A DNA stretch of 64,000 bases, from contig NC_134851.1 of NCBI RefSeq assembly GCF_965363235.1, positions 27,706,847 to 27,770,846 of the forward strand, written 5' to 3'. Shown in pieces: positions 50,501 to 59,500 of this stretch; the first letter of the stretch is position 1; every line of letters starts with the position of its first letter. This DNA is from Mytilus galloprovincialis (lineage: Eukaryota; Mollusca; Bivalvia; Mytilida; Mytilidae). The notes beneath the pieces were generated by a model. That model made no database searches, was not told the origin of the DNA, and saw only the letters and a list, made by a program, of their open reading frames with translations. Position numbers and translations under genes: made by a program.

Positions 50501-53500
50501 CTATATGTGTCCCCTTATCCTACATAGGTAAGGTCAACTTTGTTTGCATAAAACCTTTTGGTACAATTCTACAGATATCCATATACACATATTCAGGTAA
50601 TAGATAAAGAATATGTGGTAGTGATGCCAATCCATACACTTATATACAAGTTATTGTTCTGAAACAAGGAAAATGCTTGAATTTTGCCCTTTTTGTCCGC
50701 TCAAATCTTAAACTGTTGATATAACTACCCGAAAAACAAATCTAAACCTGTCTTCTATGGTATGGAACCTAGTGGTTAAGTTTCATAGAGATTCATACAA
50801 TTATACTCAAAACGTCAGTGTTTTAACAGCACGATTTAATCATAAACAAAGTGTAAAAATCCGTTGCAAATAACTCGACTCAAACAGTCGGTACGGAACA
50901 CACAAAACCAACTTACATAAAGATTAATACATGGCCTTTTCCGTACTATCCTGGGTATCATCCCGAGACCCCCATATCAGCCGGAGACGGAGTCGAGGTG
51001 CTGATATGGTTCGAGGGAATATACCCAGGCTGATATGGAAAAGGCCATGTATTAATCGCTTTATCATATACTTCCGACAATAGTTTTATGTAAGGCAAAT
51101 AAACAAATGCAATAGCTAAAACAGTCAAAAACTTTATAAAGAAGTTACATTATGAATCAAATATACTATAATTGTCCAACAACAGCATCAACACCTCCAT
51201 ATATATATATATATGGTAACATTTCCTATAAAGGCATTTTGAAACATTGAAAATTTTGAAGAGTTGTATGATCATTATTACTCCATGTTTGTTGTACTAT
51301 AAAATGATTCATAATTGTCAATGGCATTTGTAAGCAAGTATTAAACTATCCCCACAAAAGTTCCCGTAAATTTTGACGTCGTCATAAAAAATATCTGACG
51401 TCACAATGGAAAAATAAACAATCGATACCAGAAACACCGGAAGTAACTTGCACGAGAGGTACTATTATGGGTTTTGTGCACGAGATGCACCTGATATGGG
51501 CTATCAGCCCGGGTGGGAAATTATGGCTTGTGTACTTCCGCTCATTACACATATGCAAAAGCTATCATATCAATGCTAAGTATATGATAAATAAAAATAA
51601 TATACACAATGCACTGATATCAGACCGCACTAAATTACAGATATTTTAGTTAATAAATCTCATCAATCTCATGAGTTAAGTCTATTTGGAATGATGTCTT
51701 GCATTTATTTACACTGTAGTCCTGTCATGTAATGTTGTCAATTTAGTGTGATATTTAGCGTAAAAGCATTTGACTAGCCACAAAACCAGATTCAACCTAC
51801 CATCATTTCTTAAAATGTCATGTACCATGTCATGAAAATTGCAGTTATTGAAAATCATCACAACAGGGAAACGTAATAATATAAAGGATGATTCAATGCG
51901 TTATAGGCTTTTCTAACATACTTAATATAAGTAAAATTATCATTTAACTGTATCCAGACCTATCAAAATACGTTATTGCAAATAGTTTAAGCATTTGCTA
52001 GCTAAGTGAGATCTATTATTTTTCTTCAATTTAATAGTGCATAACATGTGCCTTCACCTAGAGCGCTTCGATCCAAAATATTCGACGTATTGCCCCATAA
52101 GATAAAAAAAAATGATTCATGGGGCCTTGGTTTATAATGATTTTCCTATGCTTGTCCCTTTATACGAATACTTTACCCCCCTCCTAAACGCTCGTGGTAA
52201 AATGTTTAGCATAAAAGTTCAACCTGTGGTAGTGTCAGTATAAATTCAAGCCCCAATAATTGATTTCTTTTGACTTTCGAATATACTAGTACCTAAATTA
52301 CGTTCATTGAAATCGTAGACGTCACTACATAGAAGGTCGTAATAACGTAGCTGCGAAATACAAAATATATAATCCATCATTCATTTACCTCAGAAGTGAT
52401 TCGAGAAGTTGTTTCATCTCACGTTCGTCTTCATGCCACATTGTTGCACAGCATACACACAATATATTAGACTTCTTTGAGTAAAATGAAAAAATGACTA
52501 TTCAACAAATGCATGTTATGTGTTACATTCCTTTTTTTTGTTTTTTTTTTTTTTTTTTTGTTTTGTATTTGTGTTTGAGTTTTTTTTAAGTGATTAACAC
52601 CATATGAAAAGATGCTTTACTGTTTTCTGTTATTGACGATACTTGTATAGTGCAATAAGATACACACATAGCATGTAACGATACCAGATAGAAGGCACAT
52701 TTATAAAGTAACATGTATGCCCATAATTTGTATACATAATTATGGTGTGGTTGTTAAATGTTGATAACATGGAACACAATGAATTTGAAAAAAATACATA
52801 GATAAGTAAATAGAATAGTTTTACCAAAACTTGTTTTATTTCTAATAGTCTAGTGACACAAAATGTCATTGTTTATCCGGCAAAAAAAATTATACCCTAT
52901 GGGTTAACATTTATACATGATACATATACATTTAAACATTAAACAAAACGTTTGTAAACAGGTGTACAAATGTATATGTGTAAAGCTTACGATACAGAAT
53001 ATGTTGAATTAATTGTTGTTGGCCGTACATGTATATTAAGTTGCTTTATACAGATTTTATTATGTCTCAGGTTGTTTATTAACTTTTATCCTGCAATTGG
53101 ATGTGCTACTATACAGATAAAGCCCTACAGATATCGTTATGCTGTATCTGTATACTATACAGTTATCGCTCAAAAACTCCGCCTACTGCCGGACTGAGTA
53201 TGGTATGAACCTGCGTGACCTCAGAATGGGTATTGCAGTCGCATTCCAATGATGTTTCAATTGCGAATTAACGATTACTTTAATACGTTCTGTTTGTTTT
53301 CAAACATTTCTTTAGAGCAATAAGAATCACACTAATTTTCTGATAACATACACACATGAACAGCAGTCTTTTCTACGATGACAACTATCGATATCAAAAC
53401 TTGAATGTGTTTGATTGTGTAATAAAATGAACCATGTCAATTTCAGCATGCATGTTTATTGATTGCCGAGTCTGAAGCGTAGGACAACTCGTACACTCCT

Positions 53501-56500
53501 GTTTCAAATTAGACAATGTTTTGTTATATGTGTTTACTGTTGAAATTAGTTGTTATGTTAAAATAGATAATTATTCACCTTGAGCGATGTATTATTTTTG
53601 ACCATTCGAGATTCTTTTTTGCGAATCCGTCTTCAGCTGAATGTGTGATTACTGTATCGTATTACTACATGGGACTCAAGGGATTTCAATCAAATATATG
53701 CAAATATGTGTCTTTCAAAACACAAATAATATACAGAATTAATTGCAGGATAAAGACAATAACTAAAAAAAAAACAATAAGTCGGCTCGAAACAGGTGTA
53801 ATAGCTCGCTAAAAGCTCGCATACACCTTGTTTCCTAGCCTCGTACAAATTCAGCTAATATTTTTAAAGACACTAAACAGTTATTGTCTATATATTTCGT
53901 ATGTGTTATCAAGACGTCATGAGAAAAGGGAAGTTACGATACTAACTACATAAGAAACAAATACGGGATCAAGTAAATCAAACAATTTGACAATGTTATA
54001 TTTCTTGATTTATTTCACTTGCATTGACTAGGCGGAGTTAACCAGTTTGATCATTATAGATCAGTTCATCTAAAGACAGGTGTTTTGGGATAAACTCTTC
54101 AATGAAATGTCCGGTTATGGTCATCAATCCGGTGAAGATATGTTAACAGTCTTTGTGTATTCGCAAATTAATAATGAAAAAATCCGTTGATTTTTTTTGT
54201 ATTGGTGAGTTTAAAACATGTAAATTGTTACATTTTGGAATTTGTGGATAGGAAACATAAACTATTATGACAGCAGTTGCATAATCTGCATATATCATAA
54301 TTCTATAACGACTTAATAAAAATAAAATCATATAAGGCCGTACTTGTAAGACTGGCATCAATTTGCGCATGGTGAAACACACTGAAAAACATTTTAAGAG
54401 AAGGACGCATGTTAGAGGCTGTATTTTTTTGTAACGAATATGGATTTGTGAATGACGTTAATACGGTGCACAGACTTGAGAAACGGACACAGAAATGAGG
54501 CCTTCACAGATATGGTTATTACAACAATACTGCAAAAACTGCAGGGTTTCTTGTGAAATTCTCAACATTAAATAAAGAATTTTAAGATCATTTTTTTTTT
54601 TTTTTGGTAAAACAGATATATTTCAACCTGCTTTAGAAAAATCCACATGTATGTATCTTTTAGAACAAAAAAGTGTAATACGGCCCTCCAAAGAAAAGAA
54701 ACATACATTTATAAAAAAAAAAAATTCTAATATTTCGACTCTCTTTTTCTAAATGTTGAGCATGGTGGTATTTGTGGTATTTGTTTATATAATACAAATT
54801 TTAAAACTGATCAGGAAAACATTAGCTTGTAAGCTTATTTCCGTTTAATAAAAAGATCACCATGGATTGAAACTGTATCGTATGAACTTAAACTGAAGTG
54901 AGTACGCCTAATTTTGTTTATTTTAAAAATGGTTATCGATTCTTATAAAACGTTGTGTTTTTTTTTTTTGGCTTCGTTTAAAACCTAAGATAAAGTTCTC
55001 GATATATCTATACTTAGGGCGGACTCATATATGCACATGTGTATAGCGGTTACATTATACATTTCAAACCAATTTTGCTGTGTTAAAATTGGGGAACAAA
55101 ATGCAGAATTGAAATTCCAATTTTAATGCATAACACAAAGATTTATATAATAACATCCTGTTAACTATGTTGTGTAGTTTTATGGACAAATGCAAACTAC
55201 AAAATGGATAGATTGTAAAATAAAATGGCAGAAAACTTGATAAAGTAAGTGAGATAAAAGTTTTTCAACCTGTAAAATTCAACATTCATGATGTTTCAAA
55301 TACACCGTTACATTTGTATTGGTACTATTTCTGTATCAAAAAACTTGAAATCAACTTTTTATATCCGGTACTTTGTTGTTACTTTTACATTTTTTGTAAT
55401 ATTTTGGTACCTGTATTTTACAGTAAATGAAATGTACTTGACATTTAATAACTACAGTTTTTTGGTCACATCGTTACATTTTCAGCATTTTAAAAGTTTT
55501 TATGTTTCAAATCTCTGATAAAATTTATGATTTACAAACATGGAATATTGTGACAAATGTTAGTATTATTTATGTACCAGAATTTTAAGTACAAATCAAG
55601 TACTTCAAAATGCAGGTACTTAAATATTTCAATAATTTAAAAGTAAAGAAATAGTACCTATGGAAAATTAGCAGTGTATGCAGTTAAAACGATTAATATC
55701 TTTTTGATTACTATCTTTAAATTTGTTTTTTTTTAATTTTCGTTATCTATTCAGCAACTTTCTGACGGGTTACGATTAAGACTTTCAAAAAAAAACGGCC
55801 GACAGTTTTCATAGTATATACTAGTTGTGTTTATTTTCACACGTACGGAAGGCATATAGCATAACTTTGTTGCAATTGTGTATACTTATTTGGAACTAAC
55901 TTATTTGCAATTTTAGTTGAGAGGCATGTAAAAAGCCATTGTAATGCCCTTTTTTTAAATGATAATGCAATATGGATATGCAAATTCACAAAGTACAAAA
56001 TTTATTGATGGATTTAATGATAAATAGCAATTTCAAAGCCAGAACCACAACGATTCATTGAGTAACAGATGACTGTTGATGACAAATATTGTTATTTCAT
56101 TTGTAGAAAGTACACTTTTTTTAATCCTATGACGATAGGTCAAAGTAAAAAATTCAGAAAATCAAACGAGTCAAAAGAAAATACACTAGTGGAGACATGA
56201 CTTAACAAAACAATATCTATCATTGCTTCAATATATATCTTTTATTACAAAAGATTTATACTTTTCAAAAAGCAGAATTTCTGCATCTCTTCTGATGGCT
56301 TTCGAATTAATAGTTAGAATGACGATTTGTGAGTTCAATATACATACTTGTCTACAAGAGAGCATATGATAGCATTATTGTCAAATGAAAGTAACTAGTT
56401 GTCGTACCTAGAAAGAAATCTGGCTAAACTAGGCATACTCGTTACCCGTTTAGACCGTTTTCATTAGAGGATTATCTATGATTGTAACTGTTTAAACAGG

Positions 56501-59500
56501 TCGGGACCACCACTCTATTTGAGATGCATAAATTAGCATACTTATATCCTCGCAAATGGTTTTACATATTTTCTTATGATGCATTTTAATACATGAGCTT
56601 TTTTTACAAACCCAATTAAAAAGTAATAACGCATGATGGACTACTTAATTCTCTTATTTTTTTTCTATTTTTTAAAATTAACTTTAAATGGAGGAAAAGA
56701 TATTGAGTAAATTGTGTTCACTCATGCAGCCATCGTTTATCGAGCATAATTCCCTTTGTGGGTCGCTTTTTATCAATAAGATACATTCAAACAATGATGG
56801 ACTGTCAAAACATGATAGTTTAAGAAATTTTAAAAAACAAAACACTTTAGTAAAATTTGATAATGAGAATAAAGTGTTCCACACTGTCATATTATCGAAC
56901 ATTATGCTTGAGACATATACAAACAATAACAAAAACAAAAATGAACCATTCGAATACACTTATACATATATACAGGCATGAATAACTAAGAGTTCCCTGC
57001 CCTCAGGTCTAAAACCTGTTGTATAAAGGAACCTTTTTTTCACATGGTTCATATTTTAAAGATTCAGCAGGACTACTGTTTTTTTTTTCGGTATCAGACA
57101 GATTTGAAAATAGAGAAATAAGTTTTATTTTGACAGTATTCGATTAATTGATGTTCATCGTCTTTGGTTTTACAAACAAGGCATGTTTCAATGTATATCA
57201 AGTTATGTCCTTATCTATGGGTCAACTATGGTCACTTATTCTATTTTATGTAAATAAACGCCTAATCTAAAAAGTTTTATAATTTTAATCGCTTAGGATA
57301 AACTTCGTATATAATGGATGATGGGAGTTTTTAACGACCTTGATTGGTTAAACAGCTCTCGCAAACTTCAATTTTAACAACTTGACTATGCGAATATATC
57401 AAAATATCAAACAAATAAATATCTTTTATGATTAATTTCTAATATACCTTACATACCTTGGATTCAGATTTATTGATGGTTTTACCATTTTTGTCCACGT
57501 ATTTTTCATTTCGTCTCCGATTTTTTAGAAGTGACAATTCGCAAAATATTCCGCAGTAGAAAGGCCCAACAAAGACACTGCAAAAACAAATTCGTGCATT
57601 TATTACCCTTGGTGACAGAACTTATAATATCAATACAAAAAAAAATCAATGTCAAAAATATAAACATACAAGTACACACCCGTGATATCGCGGGTCCGTG
57701 ACTGAATTAAAGTATATAACTATGCTTAAGCCTTATTTTACTAATTGGTATTGTCATCTGATAAGTCATGTCGATTATAAGATACACAGTTTTATCTGCT
57801 TTCAAATCTTTCTGTTTGAACCCGTCGACCTGGAACTTATCAGTTATCGGAAATATTAATTATTTGGAAAACAAAAGGTCCTGGCTATCCAGGAATGGAG
57901 TATTTTTTAATCAACAGCATTGTCCAATATTAGTTATCTTAGAAAGTCTTGCTGATTGCTGAATAAAACTACAATAGGGAACAATTTGACAATGATTAAA
58001 TTTAGTAGTGTCAGTCCTTTGATTATGACCCGTGTATATAGCAAAATCCTAAATACACCGTTCGGTGGTGCGCCTGTCAAATGCGGAACGTACAGATAAG
58101 GTAATAGCTGAATATACTATTTGTATCGGTATCGGATTCGACCCGGAACTTGTTAATTATTGGCAATATCAATTATGCTGAAAACAAAAGGGTCTGGAGT
58201 GGTGTAATTTTTAATCTACACCATTGTCCTATATTAGTTATATATAGAGTTGAATTCTTTGATTTGTCGTTTTTACCCGATGACGGCTGACAAATTGGAC
58301 CTCGTAATTTTAGTATTATAGATACTAGATTGCAGACTGGTGAGTGAGGTTCCACAACAATATTTAAAGCGCAAGTAGTGGAATTATCCCTACTGATATA
58401 TTTTCCTTCCTTTTCAAACAGTTTTGCACTTAATACAGTGATGCATTTTTTCTTCAAGACGTCCCAATAGGTAATTCAGAAGAAACCAAAAGAATTTAAA
58501 GTCATAATTAAATTTTAACCAATCATTTACCGAGACAATTTACTACCGAGCCTCGCAGGAGAACAACTTTTTTACAATCGGTTGCAACCGGAAAATATTG
58601 AAATATAGTGTAAATCTTTTTTATACACTCCATACTTGTAGTATAAATACCTTTCTTTTGGTTCGTTTTGGGTTGGATTTTTCATTCCTGTGTTTATGAA
58701 TATTGTCATTTTTCTATTCTCTGTATTTTTTATTTTTCTTCCAATTTTCCGCTGTGCTTTATAAAGAAAAACACCTAGTATTCTCTTTTCTTTATTGTTT
58801 GTCTTTTTTCTCTATCCTTTATTTTCATTGTTTATTTATTCTGCACATGTTCTTGTTATTTTCTACTCTGTATTGCTTAACAGACCGGAATGATTGTTTC
58901 ACATCGAACATTTTATCTAAACAAGTGATGGTGCTGCTTAAATGTATATTGTGTCCGAATTGTACCAATTCATGGATCTCATAATATAAATTTGATGTAT
59001 TGCAATTTATTTTCATTTACTTAATTTATTGGTGTATTGTTTTCTACAAAATAAGAAAATGTATTTGTAGCCTTACCCGCCTGTTTTTGCACGTTTACCA
59101 CTATCTTTCCAAATGGGTACCGCGATGCAAATAATTGAAAAATACAATAAAACACCAGCAGAAAGTAAAAAACGTAAGTCGTACATGGAACCAAGGTTAA
59201 AACACCAGTCTTGGAAAAGTAAATCACAGGATCCAATTTTTAACATAGCTGGATCACTCAAAGCCACGGGGATTGTAATTGTTGTTAACAGCGGCAATAA
59301 AAGCAATGGAGGTACAAAACATACCATTTGGCAATTGATTGTACAAGCAAGTTTTGCTGATGCGTAACACAAAAAGTTACATATTATGTTAATCGCAGAT
59401 AGAATAAACGGAATATTATATTGGCAAATTGTGTTACTGTCAATTGTTTGTCCTCCAAAAATAGCAAATGCAGTAGACTGTCCATCGTCGAATAACGAGA

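Noticed and set aside
58173-58457. 94-codon minus-strand ORF near the first chitin synthase intron
   Set aside because: Overlaps dispersed repeat family X, with no splice phase linking it to the gene.
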